From assembly GCF_001306915.1 (NCBI RefSeq), contig NZ_LJTC01000003.1, positions 124,001 to 188,000 of the forward strand: a stretch of DNA of 64,000 nucleotides, in the 5' to 3' direction. The notes beneath the pieces are model-generated. The model was not told the origin of the DNA and did not search any database. It saw only the letters and a program-made list of their open reading frames with translations. Made by a program: the position numbers and the translations under genes. Below are positions 17,760-26,267 of the stretch, one piece after another. The DNA is from Pseudoalteromonas lipolytica (lineage in GTDB: Bacteria > Pseudomonadota > Gammaproteobacteria > Enterobacterales > Alteromonadaceae). Numbering within the stretch: position 1 is the stretch's first letter; every line of letters starts with the position of its first letter.

Positions 17760-18283
17760 GTGTTTTAAGCGAAAGTGAATTTTGGCAACTCGTAACCGCC
17801 GAAGATAAAACTGCCGAGCCTGAGTCTGTTTGTAATGCATTAAAAGCAAAGCTGACTGATTTATCTGACCAACAGCTGATGGAGTTCGATAAGCAGTTTA
17901 ACCTACGTATGCGCAAAGCTTATACCTGGGATTTATTTGGCGCTGCATATGTGATGGCCGGATGTAACGACGATTATGGTTTTTCTGAGTTTTTATGTTG
18001 GCTTATTTCACGTGGTGAACAGGCTTTTTTGAAAGCGCTTGAAAACCCAGACTCAATTGCTGAGTGTACGCCTGTTTATCATTTAAACGAACAGCCTTAC
18101 CCGTATTTAGATGAGTACGATTTAATTGCCGGTATGCTTTACGAAGAGCGTAATGATGACGAATTACCCTTTGTACCATCAGGCCTTGAGCAACCAAAAG
18201 GTAAACGCTTTAAAGATAAAGCTAAGTTTTTAAAGCAAACTTACCCAAATTTATACGCCAAATATTGGCAACAACCGAACTAA
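17756..18283 (+). CDS. DUF4240 domain protein
   Basis: The 175 residues begin 'SESEFWQLV' and contain 'WDLFGAAYVMAGCNDDYGF' and 'EFLCWLISRGEQAFLKAL', the recognisable core of DUF4240. Proteins of this family are soluble and sometimes linked to toxin or immunity contexts, but nothing here supports that. It starts inside the ywbE stop (ATGA overlap) and ends just before a strong terminator, so the pair forms one unit. Confidence 0.8.
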   Translation: MSVLSESEFWQLVTAEDKTAEPESVCNALKAKLTDLSDQQLMEFDKQFNLRMRKAYTWDLFGAAYVMAGCNDDYGFSEFLCWLISRGEQAFLKALENPDSIAECTPVYHLNEQPYPYLDEYDLIAGMLYEERNDDELPFVPSGLEQPKGKRFKDKAKFLKQTYPNLYAKYWQQPN

Positions 18284-18285
18284 TT

Positions 18286-18310
18286 AAAAGCACCTAAGGG
18301 TGCTTTTTTA
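18286..18310 (+). terminator. Terminator after the ywbE-DUF4240 unit
   Basis: Stem AGCACC / GGTGCT with a TAAG loop, preceded by A-tract and followed by six T. Confidence 0.9.
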
Positions 18311-18469
18311 TGCGCTAATACTTACTTTTCTATAGCTTTCAGAAATTTTTAGTACCTATATTTAATCATTTTGTGGTATCTTATTCACGCTATATTCAGC
18401 TAATTTAACAATATAAATCAGCAAGCTAAGTTTAATTAGTTTGCTTAACACATATCAAAGGAAATGACA

Positions 18470-18886
18470 GTGTCAGAAAACGTATATCAAGCACCAGAAG
18501 CAAACCTTGCTACAGCGTCAACAGAAACAACTACCTTAAGCATGAAAGAAATCTTATTTTCTTTTAAAGGACGTATTCCTCGTAAGACTTATTGGTATTC
18601 TTTCTTAGGTATTATTGTAGCTTCATTTGTTTTTATGTTCGTAGTTGCATTATTAACAGGTGGTAATGAAACAGCAATCTCTGTAATCACACTAATCTTT
18701 TATATCCCGCTTATGTGGGTTTCGCTTGCGGTTCAAGTTAAACGCTGGCACGACCGTAATAAATCAGGTTGGTGGGTACTGATTGGCTTAGTTCCACTGA
18801 TTGGTGGTATTTGGGCGTTAATCGAAAATGGCTTTTTAGCAGGTGATGAAGCTGAGAACCGTTTCGGTAAACCTACTAGCTCATAA
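18470..18886 (+). CDS. DUF805 membrane protein
   Basis: The 138 residues show an N-terminal soluble tail ('NVYQAPEANL', common in this family), then 'FKGRIPRKTYW' and about three transmembrane helices, with 'VQVKRWHDRNKSGWW' between them, the DUF805 signature. The role is unknown. The start is decided by the ribosome site: AAAGGA at 18457-18462 is one base from ATG 18464 but seven bases from GTG 18470, so GTG is the likelier start. It is monocistronic; a 12-bp hairpin follows. Confidence 0.85.
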   Translation: MSENVYQAPEANLATASTETTTLSMKEILFSFKGRIPRKTYWYSFLGIIVASFVFMFVVALLTGGNETAISVITLIFYIPLMWVSLAVQVKRWHDRNKSGWWVLIGLVPLIGGIWALIENGFLAGDEAENRFGKPTSS

Positions 18887-18893
18887 GCTTTAC

Positions 18894-18920
18894 TGTGTGC
18901 TCTGAATATCAGAGCACACA
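18894..18920. terminator. Hairpin after the DUF805 gene
   Basis: A perfect 12-bp stem (TGTGTGCTCTGA with TCAGAGCACACA) has a 3-nt loop and no T-run on the plus side. It is a likely weak terminator or mRNA-end hairpin, 16 bp before the DoxX-like gene. Confidence 0.5.
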
Positions 18921-18935
18921 AAACAAACGTGTCTC

Positions 18936-19343
18936 ATGAAGCATTTAACAACGATTCAAATAGCTAGATTTATTATCAGCTTTAGTTGGCTTTATCATGG
19001 GCTGATGCCAAAACTAATTCATATTGCTCCTCTTGAATTAAAAATGACGGCCAGTTTTGGTTTTAATGCTGAAATCTCAACGCTCATCACCCGAGCAGCT
19101 GGCATAGGTGAAATTATATTTGCCGTGCTGTTCTTTATTTTTTATCGTTCAATCTTTATCAATATTCTCAATATCGCCGCTTTAGTTGGGCTAGCGCTGT
19201 TTGTTGCCGTTTTACAACCCGCACTTTTAATCGAAGCGTTTAATCCTGTGACCACAAATCTTGCCATGATCGCCTTTAGTCTTGTACTCATTAAAGAGCA
19301 AAAAGCTTTAAACAAAAACACTAGACCGAGTAACAACGCTTAA
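18936..19343 (+). CDS. DoxX-like membrane protein
   Basis: The 135 residues form four hydrophobic helices with 'SWLYHGLMPKLIHI' in the first, as in the DoxX-like (DoxX_3) group. DoxX relatives are small inner-membrane proteins sometimes tied to redox or stress; no specific role follows. The last 23 bases overlap the 3' end of the LysR gene on the other strand, a convergent antisense overlap. Confidence 0.75.
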   Translation: MKHLTTIQIARFIISFSWLYHGLMPKLIHIAPLELKMTASFGFNAEISTLITRAAGIGEIIFAVLFFIFYRSIFINILNIAALVGLALFVAVLQPALLIEAFNPVTTNLAMIAFSLVLIKEQKALNKNTRPSNNA

Positions 19344-20217
19344 TTTCGTCAATCATGGCATTTGCTAAAGGCGAGCTGGCATTTGTTTTTGAGGTGATCA
19401 ATACCACAGGAATATCGTAGTGATATTTACTCGGTTGAATAGCTTTAAAAATACCTTTATCGACCCAGAACTGTGCGTAGTGATCGGGTAAATAACCAAT
19501 AAACTCACCCGATAAAATTAAATGTGCAATACCTTCATCATGATAAGCAACAGCACTATTTTGATAGTTTAAACCGTCGTTTCGGCTTTCTTTATCACGC
19601 ATGTAGTTACTGGTAATGACTTCGGCTTCTTTAATGAGCTTATCTATTTGTTTGTCTTCACACTCAAATAATGGGTGACCGACTGCGCAATACAAAAAGT
19701 TAGTTTCGTTATGTAGGGCTGTGTAATTAAGTCCGCGAATATGATGGCGGCTAACACCAATCCCCACCAACGAGCGGCCATTGGCTACTGCGGTTTCTAC
19801 CTCTCGTGCCTCGCACACATTAATATCGAACTGAATGTTTTTACCTTTGCCTTTTAATCTTGCTATCGCGCGGGGAATGGCACAACGCGGGTCGCTGACC
19901 ATGGTATCTATCATGGCAATACTTAAACGTCCCGATAACTCGTTTTTAGAGCTTGCTACGGTATTAGCAAAGGCTTCGCATTGCTGAAGCAGTTCTATCG
20001 ATGCCTGATAAGTGATGGCGCCAGCGTCTGTAATTTCAAAACCACTGCGGCCACGTTTACATAATTTAATACCAAGCCTTACTTCTAAATCTGATAAATG
20101 CGCACTGATGGTGGAGCGGCCAATATTCAAACGTGACTCTGCGGCTGAAAGCCCGCCACACTCAACAATTGCTACAAAAACGCGCAATAAGCGCAGGTCT
20201 ACGTCATGAACTTGCAT
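19321..20217 (-). CDS. LysR-type transcriptional regulator, divergent from hutHU
   Basis: The 298 residues start with a LysR winged helix-turn-helix ('LRVFVAIVECGGLSAAESRL', 'STISAHLSDLEVRLG', about residues 9-62), followed by an inducer-binding domain of two Rossmann lobes. It is read away from hutH, with 120 bp between the starts. By the usual LysR logic it is the likely activator of the histidine-degradation genes, perhaps sensing urocanate. The textbook Hut repressor HutC is GntR-type, so this would be a different control. That link is inference. Confidence 0.85.
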   Translation of the reverse strand: MQVHDVDLRLLRVFVAIVECGGLSAAESRLNIGRSTISAHLSDLEVRLGIKLCKRGRSGFEITDAGAITYQASIELLQQCEAFANTVASSKNELSGRLSIAMIDTMVSDPRCAIPRAIARLKGKGKNIQFDINVCEAREVETAVANGRSLVGIGVSRHHIRGLNYTALHNETNFLYCAVGHPLFECEDKQIDKLIKEAEVITSNYMRDKESRNDGLNYQNSAVAYHDEGIAHLILSGEFIGYLPDHYAQFWVDKGIFKAIQPSKYHYDIPVVLITSKTNASSPLANAMIDEIKRCYSV

Positions 20218-20268
20218 AGCTCTTCTTTAAGTTCGATAAATCTGGAATGAATAACGATAATTATGCAT

Positions 20269-20296
20269 TTGTAAAACAACTAGAGCAAGCTAGACT
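20269..20296 (+). promoter_or_regulatory. Candidate sigma-70 promoter for hutHU
   Basis: TTGTAA (20269-20274), a 16-bp spacer and TAGACT (20291-20296) lie about 42 bp upstream of hutH in the intergenic region shared with the LysR gene. The -10 is poor, which would suit an activator-dependent promoter. Confidence 0.4.
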
Positions 20297-20337
20297 CCAA
20301 CTAAATAAAACTTAATCCTGTTCTTTAGGAGTTATAA

Positions 20338-21831
20338 ATGACATTTAAGTATGGTGTTGACCAATTAACGTTAGACAGCGTTAATGCTATTGCAGCCGGT
20401 ACGTTACAGGCAGAGCTTTGCCAAGAAGCAATTGATAAAATTAATAAAAGCCGCCAAAACGTAGACAAAATGGCTGCCTCAGATAAAGCCATTTATGGTA
20501 TCAATACGGGCTTTGGCCCATTATGTGATACACAAATTTCTCCAGAAGAAACTAACCTTTTACAAAAGAACTTATTGATCACACACGCTGTTGGTGTGGG
20601 TGAGCCAATCGCTAAACCTATTTCAAAGCTGATGCTAATCACCAAAGTACATGCATTAAGCCAAGGTTTTTCAGGTATTCGTTTAACCGTTGTTGAGCGT
20701 ATGCTTAAGTTTATTGAACTTGATATTATCCCAGTTGTTCCAGAGCAAGGCTCAGTAGGCGCATCAGGCGACTTAGCACCGTTATCACACTTATTCTTAC
20801 CTCTTTTAGGTGAAGGTGAGTTTTGGGTAAACGACACAATCAAACCAGCAGCAGACGTATTAAAAGAGCATGGTTTAGCGCCTTTAGATTTACATGCTAA
20901 AGAAGGCCTAGCATTAATTAACGGTACTCAGTTTATTTTATCGCATGCCATTACTGCGCTTACTAAAATGCGTTACTTATTAGACCTTGCAGATATCGCA
21001 GGTGCTATGAGCATTGAAGGTATGCAAGGTAGCGAATCACCGTTCCGTAAAGAGTTACATGTAATTCGTGCTTTTAAAGGTAACGTAGAAGTTGCAGCGC
21101 GCATGCGTAGCTTTTTTGCAGGCTCTGAAAACATGGCTTCACACACTGATTGTGACCGTGTTCAAGACCCTTACTCATTACGTTGTATTCCACAAGTTCA
21201 TGGTGCATCGCGTAACGCGTACTACCATTTAAAAGAGCTTGCTGAAACAGAAATGAACTCTGTAACAGATAACCCAATTGTGATCAGCGAAGAAGAAGCC
21301 ATTTCGGGTGGTGGTTTCCACGGTCAACCACTTGCTATGGTATTAGATTACGCATCAATTGCAGCGGCAGAGCTTGGTAACATTGCTGATCGTCGTTGTT
21401 ACTTACTGCTTGAGGGCTTACACGGCTTACCACGTTTGTTAACGACATCGGGTGGCTTAAACTCTGGCATGATGATCCCGCAATATGTGACTGCGGCATT
21501 GGTAACAGAAAATAAATCATTGTGTTTCCCACCATCAGCAGACAGCGTACCAACATCAATGGGGCAAGAAGATCACGTATCTATGGGTAGTATCTCTGGT
21601 CGTAAGTTAAACCAGATTTTAGGTAACCTTGATAAAATCTTTGCTATTGAGCTGATGTATGCAGCGCAAGCAATCGAATTTAGACGTCCTAACAAGTGTT
21701 CAGACATCATTGAAGAAAACTTTGCGCTAATTCGCAGCAAAGTTGCCAAACTAGAAGAAGATCGCTTACTTAAGCCAGACATTGATGCCATGGTAGAACT
21801 TGTTAAATCGCAAGCGTTTAAAGTTAACTAA
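20338..21831 (+). CDS. hutH: Histidine ammonia-lyase
   Basis: This enzyme deaminates L-histidine to urocanate, the first step of histidine breakdown. The self-processing Ala-Ser-Gly triad that forms the MIO electrophile is visible as 142-144 in 'GSVGASGDLAPLSHL', at the same position as in Pseudomonas HutH. The substrate-binding blocks 'INTGFGPLCDT', 'LINGTQFIL', 'QDPYSLRCIPQVHGA' and 'TDNPIV' are intact. At 497 residues it is slightly shorter than the usual 505-510. AGGAG precedes the ATG. hutU starts 11 bp downstream; hutI and hutG are not in the window. Confidence 0.96.
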   Translation: MTFKYGVDQLTLDSVNAIAAGTLQAELCQEAIDKINKSRQNVDKMAASDKAIYGINTGFGPLCDTQISPEETNLLQKNLLITHAVGVGEPIAKPISKLMLITKVHALSQGFSGIRLTVVERMLKFIELDIIPVVPEQGSVGASGDLAPLSHLFLPLLGEGEFWVNDTIKPAADVLKEHGLAPLDLHAKEGLALINGTQFILSHAITALTKMRYLLDLADIAGAMSIEGMQGSESPFRKELHVIRAFKGNVEVAARMRSFFAGSENMASHTDCDRVQDPYSLRCIPQVHGASRNAYYHLKELAETEMNSVTDNPIVISEEEAISGGGFHGQPLAMVLDYASIAAAELGNIADRRCYLLLEGLHGLPRLLTTSGGLNSGMMIPQYVTAALVTENKSLCFPPSADSVPTSMGQEDHVSMGSISGRKLNQILGNLDKIFAIELMYAAQAIEFRRPNKCSDIIEENFALIRSKVAKLEEDRLLKPDIDAMVELVKSQAFKVN

Positions 21832-21842
21832 GGGAGCAAATA

Positions 21843-23843
21843 ATGACTTTTCAAGAACAAATTAAGCAAGGTATCCCAAGCGTATTACCAGAGCCAAAAC
21901 CGTATCCAAGTGATGCAAACCGTGCTCCAAAACGTAAAGACATTTTATCGGCTGACGAAAAGCAATTAGCGATTCGTAACGCATTGCGTTATTTCCCTAA
22001 AGAATGGCACACCGAATTAGCCGCTGAATTTGCCGCTGAGCTTAAGCAATTTGGCCGTATTTACATGTATCGCTTTAAGCCTAACTATGAGCTTAAAGCG
22101 CGCTCAATCAGTGATTACCCGGCTAAATGCGAACAAGCTGCCGCTATCATGTTAATGATCGACAATAACCTTGATCCTGCAGTAGCACAGCATCCTGAAG
22201 AGCTAATCACTTACGGTGGTAACGGTGCGGTATTCCAAAACTGGGCGCAGTACTCATTAACTATGAAGTACTTAAGCGAAATGGAAGAAGACCAAACGCT
22301 ACACATGTACTCGGGTCACCCTATGGGGTTATTTCCATCATCAGTTGAAGCACCGCGCGTGGTTGTAACGAACGGTATGATGATCCCGAACTACTCAAAG
22401 CCGGATGACTGGGAAAAATTCAATGCACTGGGTGTAACTCAATACGGTCAAATGACTGCGGGTTCATTTATGTACATTGGCCCACAAGGTATTGTTCACG
22501 GTACAACCATTACGGTAATGAATGCGTTCCGTAAAGTGCTCGAAAAAGGCGAATCACCAAAAGGTAAGATCTTCTTAACTGCTGGTTTAGGCGGTATGAG
22601 TGGTGCTCAGCCTAAAGCGGGTAACATTGCTAACTGTATCACCGTATGTGCTGAGGTTAACCCTAAGGCGGCTATTAAGCGTCATCAACAAGGTTGGGTT
22701 GATGAGCTAATTGATAACATGCCAGAGCTTGTTGAGCGTGTACGTACGGCTCAACAAAATGAAGAAGTGGTTTCAATTGCCTTTATCGGTAACGTGGTTG
22801 ATGTATGGGAAAGCTTCTTAGCTGAAGATATTTTCATTCACTTAGGTTCAGACCAAACTTCACTTCATAACCCATGGTCAGGCGGTTACTACCCGGTTGA
22901 TATCAGCTATGAAGAGTCAAATCGTTTAATCCGTGAAGAGCCAGAAGTATTTAAAGAAAAAGTACAAGCGACGCTTAAACGCCACGCCGATGCTGTTAAC
23001 AAACACACGGCAAAAGGTACTTACTTCTTTGATTACGGTAATGCGTTCTTGCTAGAAGCATCACGCGCTGGTGGCGATGTAATGGCTGAAAATGGTATTG
23101 ATTTTAAATACCCATCTTACGTACAAGATATTCTTGGCCCAATGTGTTTTGACTACGGCTTTGGCCCGTTCCGCTGGGTATGTACGTCAGGTAAACCTGA
23201 AGATCTTGATAAAACAGATGCGATTGCTGCAGACGTTTTAAATAAAATCATGGCAGACTCGCCTGAAGAGATCCAACAGCAAATGCAAGACAACATCACA
23301 TGGATCAAAGATGCGAAGCAAAACAAACTGGTTGTTGGTTCGCAAGCTCGTATTTTATATGCCGATGCACAAGGCCGCGCTGAAATTGCTAAAGCGTTTA
23401 ATGATGCTATTAATCGTGGCGAAATTGGTCCGGTTGTTCTTGGGCGTGACCACCATGATGTAAGTGGTACTGATTCACCTTTCCGTGAAACATCAAACAT
23501 TTATGATGGTAGCCGCTTCACAGCAGATATGGCGATTCACAATGTAATTGGTGATGGTTTCCGCGGTGCTACTTGGGTATCTATCCACAACGGTGGCGGT
23601 GTTGGCTGGGGCGAAGTGATCAACGGCGGTTTTGGTATGCTACTCGATGGTAGTGAAGCTGCCGAGCGTCGTTTGAAATCTATGCTCTTATTTGATGTAA
23701 ACAACGGTATTGCTCGTCGTAGTTGGGCGCGTAACAAAGAAGCTAATTTTGCGATTAAACGTGAAATGGCTCGTACCCCTAAACTTAGAGTGACCTTGTC
23801 TAATAACGTTGATGATGAAGTTTTATCAAACTTAGATTTCTAA
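21843..23843 (+). CDS. hutU: Urocanate hydratase, long form
   Basis: Urocanase adds water to urocanate, giving 4-imidazolone-5-propionate, with tightly bound NAD+. The NAD-binding and active-site blocks 'GMTAGSFMYIGPQGIVHGT', 'LTAGLGGMSGAQPKAGNI' and 'TSLHNPWSGGYYPVDI' are clear. The length of 666 residues fits the longer urocanase group (closer to the animal enzyme) rather than the 555-residue Bacillus/Pseudomonas form. It is the second gene of a hutHU operon closed by a strong terminator. The product must be taken on by imidazolonepropionase encoded elsewhere. Confidence 0.95.
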   Translation: MTFQEQIKQGIPSVLPEPKPYPSDANRAPKRKDILSADEKQLAIRNALRYFPKEWHTELAAEFAAELKQFGRIYMYRFKPNYELKARSISDYPAKCEQAAAIMLMIDNNLDPAVAQHPEELITYGGNGAVFQNWAQYSLTMKYLSEMEEDQTLHMYSGHPMGLFPSSVEAPRVVVTNGMMIPNYSKPDDWEKFNALGVTQYGQMTAGSFMYIGPQGIVHGTTITVMNAFRKVLEKGESPKGKIFLTAGLGGMSGAQPKAGNIANCITVCAEVNPKAAIKRHQQGWVDELIDNMPELVERVRTAQQNEEVVSIAFIGNVVDVWESFLAEDIFIHLGSDQTSLHNPWSGGYYPVDISYEESNRLIREEPEVFKEKVQATLKRHADAVNKHTAKGTYFFDYGNAFLLEASRAGGDVMAENGIDFKYPSYVQDILGPMCFDYGFGPFRWVCTSGKPEDLDKTDAIAADVLNKIMADSPEEIQQQMQDNITWIKDAKQNKLVVGSQARILYADAQGRAEIAKAFNDAINRGEIGPVVLGRDHHDVSGTDSPFRETSNIYDGSRFTADMAIHNVIGDGFRGATWVSIHNGGGVGWGEVINGGFGMLLDGSEAAERRLKSMLLFDVNNGIARRSWARNKEANFAIKREMARTPKLRVTLSNNVDDEVLSNLDF

Positions 23844-23856
23844 GTTGTGTCAATGC

Positions 23857-23894
23857 AAAAAGGCCATGTTGTAAGCGCAACATGGCCTTTTTTA
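23857..23894 (+). terminator. Terminator of the hutHU operon
   Basis: A stem of about 15 bp (AAAAAGGCCATGTTG with its complement) with a 6-nt loop and a run of six T. Confidence 0.92.
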
Positions 23895-23921
23895 TTGCCA
23901 AAAATTATTAAATAGCGCATC

Positions 23922-24062
23922 GTTTAAGAGGCGTTTTTACGCCGAACATCTAAGGTTCACGGCTGAAGCCGTTCCTACGTGAAAATATCTACGGTTTTTG
24001 TCGCCATAAATGACGACCTACATGGGCACTCGTAGGCGTGAAACGTGTTTCGCGCGTTTGTA
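23922..24062. repeat. REP-like repeat cluster (copy 2, inverted)
   Basis: Read on the minus strand this segment repeats the cluster at 15050-15145: ACAAACGCGCG, TTTCACG-CTACGA, GTAG GAACGGCTTCAGCCGT (23978-23956) and GATGTTCGGCGT. It also has an extra module with GTAGGTCG and GGCGACA palindrome arms, whose relative occurs in copy 1 near 14990-15005. It fills most of the 289 bp between hutU and the exported protein gene. Confidence 0.72.
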
Positions 24063-24132
24063 TTTAAAAAGTAGCAGTATAAAGCTGCTGCTACTTAAGG
24101 TGCATGGTCTCAAACATCATTGACTCGCAACT

Positions 24133-24564
24133 TTAATCATCTTTCTTAGCTTTTTTCGCGAGAATTTCGACTTCGGCTTTTTCGGTTACACCTGCCATAC
24201 TCAGGGCTGTGCTGCCTACCGATTCATATTCAAGTTTGATTTTATCGAGTTTGGCGTCGTTTTTGTCAGGTAAACTTAAGCTACGTGATGACATTCCTTT
24301 GGTTAAAACACCAAGATTATCAAACACCTTTTCTTCACCGGTATTCATAATAACTTTAATTTTCTTAAGATTCACTGTGCCATGAGTACATTTAATTTTA
24401 ATATGGCTGTAACGACTGCTAGTGATTGGGTTAACAGTATCGGTTTCGCTTTTGTAGCTGACCTTTTTCTCTGCAATTGTTTTCCATTCGTCATCACTCG
24501 CTAGGCTTTGCATGCTTGTTAAAGCAAGAAATGTCGTTAAGGTAATTAGTTTGATTAATTTCAT
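24133..24564 (-). CDS. Small exported protein, DUF2541-like
   Basis: The 143 residues start with a clear Sec signal ending near 'LASDDE', followed by a mature domain with 'IKIKCTHGTVNLKKIKVIM' and 'SRSLSLPDKNDAKLDKIKL'. This pattern recalls the periplasmic DUF2541 family (E. coli YaaI), though the similarity I can see is modest. The C-terminus is Lys-rich (KKAKKDD). The GGAGGG ribosome site is excellent. It is monocistronic. The function is unknown. Confidence 0.6.
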   Translation of the reverse strand: MKLIKLITLTTFLALTSMQSLASDDEWKTIAEKKVSYKSETDTVNPITSSRYSHIKIKCTHGTVNLKKIKVIMNTGEEKVFDNLGVLTKGMSSRSLSLPDKNDAKLDKIKLEYESVGSTALSMAGVTEKAEVEILAKKAKKDD

Positions 24565-24745
24565 AAGATTCCCTCCAAAGATGTCACTTTAAAATTTATA
24601 GCATATAAACAGCTTTGTTTCCTATGAGAAGTTAAATCACAGAACTAATTTCATGTTTTAGTCGTATTAAGTAGTAGGTAATTAATTCACCAACCATAAT
24701 CAGCATGCTATGCTAGTTAAGTGTCTATAAGTTTATGGATTTTCA

Positions 24746-25201
24746 ATGAGATATTACTTTTGTTTAGTGTTTTTTTTGTTTTCAACATCGTCTTATGCAA
24801 GTGCTTTGCTTGATGTAAAGCCAAGCAATAAAACGCAGTTTTTGGCTTTGATAAAAGATAAACAAGGCAATTATAAAGTAAAAGAGGGTAGCGATGCGGT
24901 TTGCCAAAACGCATCCTTTGCATTGATAAAAGAACCTACGCAAGGCTTTAGGTTAGGAACGTTAATCGACTTTAGTGACTTACATAACGGAACCCAGGTG
25001 AAGAAGATCCCTAACTACTGTGTTGTCAGTTCGAAGTTAAAATACTTTGTAAATGGCATTGTTAGAACTAAGCGCTATTTTCGCTGTGATAATGAAGGCG
25101 ACAACGGTTCAACAACAGAAGATCTGCGTTTTAAAGATAATGCCGATATTACTTACACGCTGAGTAAACCTGACGTTTCTTGTGTGTTTGAAAAGCAATA
25201 A
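24746..25201 (+). CDS. Exported protein of unknown function
   Basis: The 151 residues have a Sec signal ('CLVFFLFSTSSYASA') and a mature part of about 130 residues with four Cys, which could form two disulfides in the periplasm. I recognise no family. The ribosome site is weak (GGA, seven bases from ATG). The gene is flanked by the divergent DUF2541-like gene and a terminator. Confidence 0.6.
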   Translation: MRYYFCLVFFLFSTSSYASALLDVKPSNKTQFLALIKDKQGNYKVKEGSDAVCQNASFALIKEPTQGFRLGTLIDFSDLHNGTQVKKIPNYCVVSSKLKYFVNGIVRTKRYFRCDNEGDNGSTTEDLRFKDNADITYTLSKPDVSCVFEKQ

Positions 25202-25222
25202 TAGTTTCCCTCACACAATTTT

Positions 25223-25247
25223 AAGCCTATGATGGGCTTTATTTTTT
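25223..25247 (+). terminator. Terminator after the exported protein gene
   Basis: Short stem AAGCC / GGCTT with a 7-nt loop, followed by TATTTTTT. Confidence 0.65.
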
Positions 25248-25260
25248 AACTGATAATTCT

Positions 25261-25734
25261 ATGACTAGCCAATTTATTCAAGCATTTTTAGTGCTTGCTG
25301 CTTTTTATATAGCAAGCCTTATTATTGACCGCGCTATTAAACAGTTTCAACGTCGCTTTGATTCAACCGCTCTTGAAACTTTTCGGCTGATTTCTAACTC
25401 GCAGCGCGCTATTTTATTATTCATTGGTATTGTGCTGGCGTTATCGAAACTGGGTTTTGACGTAGCCGCGTTAGTTGCTGGCTTAGGCCTAACAGGCTTT
25501 GCTTTGGGTTTTGCGTTGAAGGATGCTATTTCAAACCTAGTCGCAGGTGTCATGATTGTGCTTTATAAACCCATTAAGCTTGGTAATTACATTGAAGTGA
25601 GTAACTCAAAGGGCACTGTGATTGATCTTAATTTGCGCTATATCACAATTAAAGGCGAGGGAGCGGTGCATTTAATTCCTAATTCTTTAATTTTAAGTAA
25701 TAAAGTGTCAATCATTGATCGCGAAGACGATTAA
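25261..25734 (+). CDS. Minimal MscS-family mechanosensitive channel
   Basis: The 157 residues cover two or three transmembrane helices. The glycine/alanine-rich pore helix is 'LVAGLGLTGFALGFALKDAI' (about residues 77-96), and the start of the beta domain follows ('YKPIKLGNYIEV', 'GTVIDLNLRYITIKGEGAVH', 'IPNSLILSNKV'). This is the conserved MscS core, without the larger C-terminal alpha-beta domain of E. coli MscS (286 residues), and it ends soon after the beta domain. The natural short form is probably functional in pressure release or signalling; gating is not predictable. It converges on the bacterioferritin genes. Confidence 0.85.
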   Translation: MTSQFIQAFLVLAAFYIASLIIDRAIKQFQRRFDSTALETFRLISNSQRAILLFIGIVLALSKLGFDVAALVAGLGLTGFALGFALKDAISNLVAGVMIVLYKPIKLGNYIEVSNSKGTVIDLNLRYITIKGEGAVHLIPNSLILSNKVSIIDREDD

Positions 25735-25752
25735 TCACAAATTTTAGCCATA

Positions 25753-25778
25753 AAAAAAGCAGCCTAGGCTGCTTTTTT
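25753..25778. terminator. Bidirectional terminator between mscS-like and bacterioferritin genes
   Basis: A near-perfect palindrome AAAAAAGCAGCC / GGCTGCTTTTTT has A-tract and T-tract on opposite sides and serves both convergent units. Confidence 0.9.
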
Positions 25779-25791
25779 AAGTTTTAGCAAA

Positions 25792-26256
25792 TTACATTTG
25801 AGATTGCAGGTAATTCTCAAGCCCTGCGGTTTTGATTAACTGCTGCTGTGTTTCAAGCCAATCAATCTGTTCTTCTTGCTCATTTAAGATGTTATCTAGC
25901 GCTTCACGGCTGATGTAATCTTTTTTCTCTTCAGCAAGTTTAATTGCCGCTTTGAGATCAGGTAATGAATCAAGTTCAAAGCTCATATTCGCTTCGATCA
26001 TTTCTTCAGAGTTTTCACCTATACGTAGGCGGCCTAAATCTTGTAAATTTGGTAAACCTTCTAAAAACAAAATACGCTCAATTAAACGGTCGGCGTTTTT
26101 CATTTTTTGAATAGATACTTTGTAATCAGCTTTGTCTAATTTTGAAAAACCAAAATCTTTAAACATACGAGCGTGTAAAAAGTATTGGTTAATACCTACT
26201 AATTCATTCGCTAATACTTTATTAAGTGCAGCAATGACGCTTTTATCACCTTTCAT
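25792..26256 (-). CDS. bfr: Bacterioferritin subunit, heme-type with degenerate ferroxidase centre
   Basis: The 154-residue four-helix protein aligns along its whole length with E. coli Bfr. The heme ligand Met52 is kept ('QKMKNADRLIERI'), but the ferroxidase ligands are mostly lost: Glu51 is Lys, His54 is Asn, Glu94 is Ala ('DLKAAI') and His130 is Gln ('EQEEQIDWLE'); Glu18 and Glu127 remain. It is thus expected to bind heme and help electron transfer but not to oxidise iron by itself. It lies 11 bp downstream of a second bfr gene with the complementary set of residues, so the two should co-assemble in one 24-mer shell. Confidence 0.92.
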   Translation of the reverse strand: MKGDKSVIAALNKVLANELVGINQYFLHARMFKDFGFSKLDKADYKVSIQKMKNADRLIERILFLEGLPNLQDLGRLRIGENSEEMIEANMSFELDSLPDLKAAIKLAEEKKDYISREALDNILNEQEEQIDWLETQQQLIKTAGLENYLQSQM

Positions 26257-26267
26257 ACAATTAGCCT

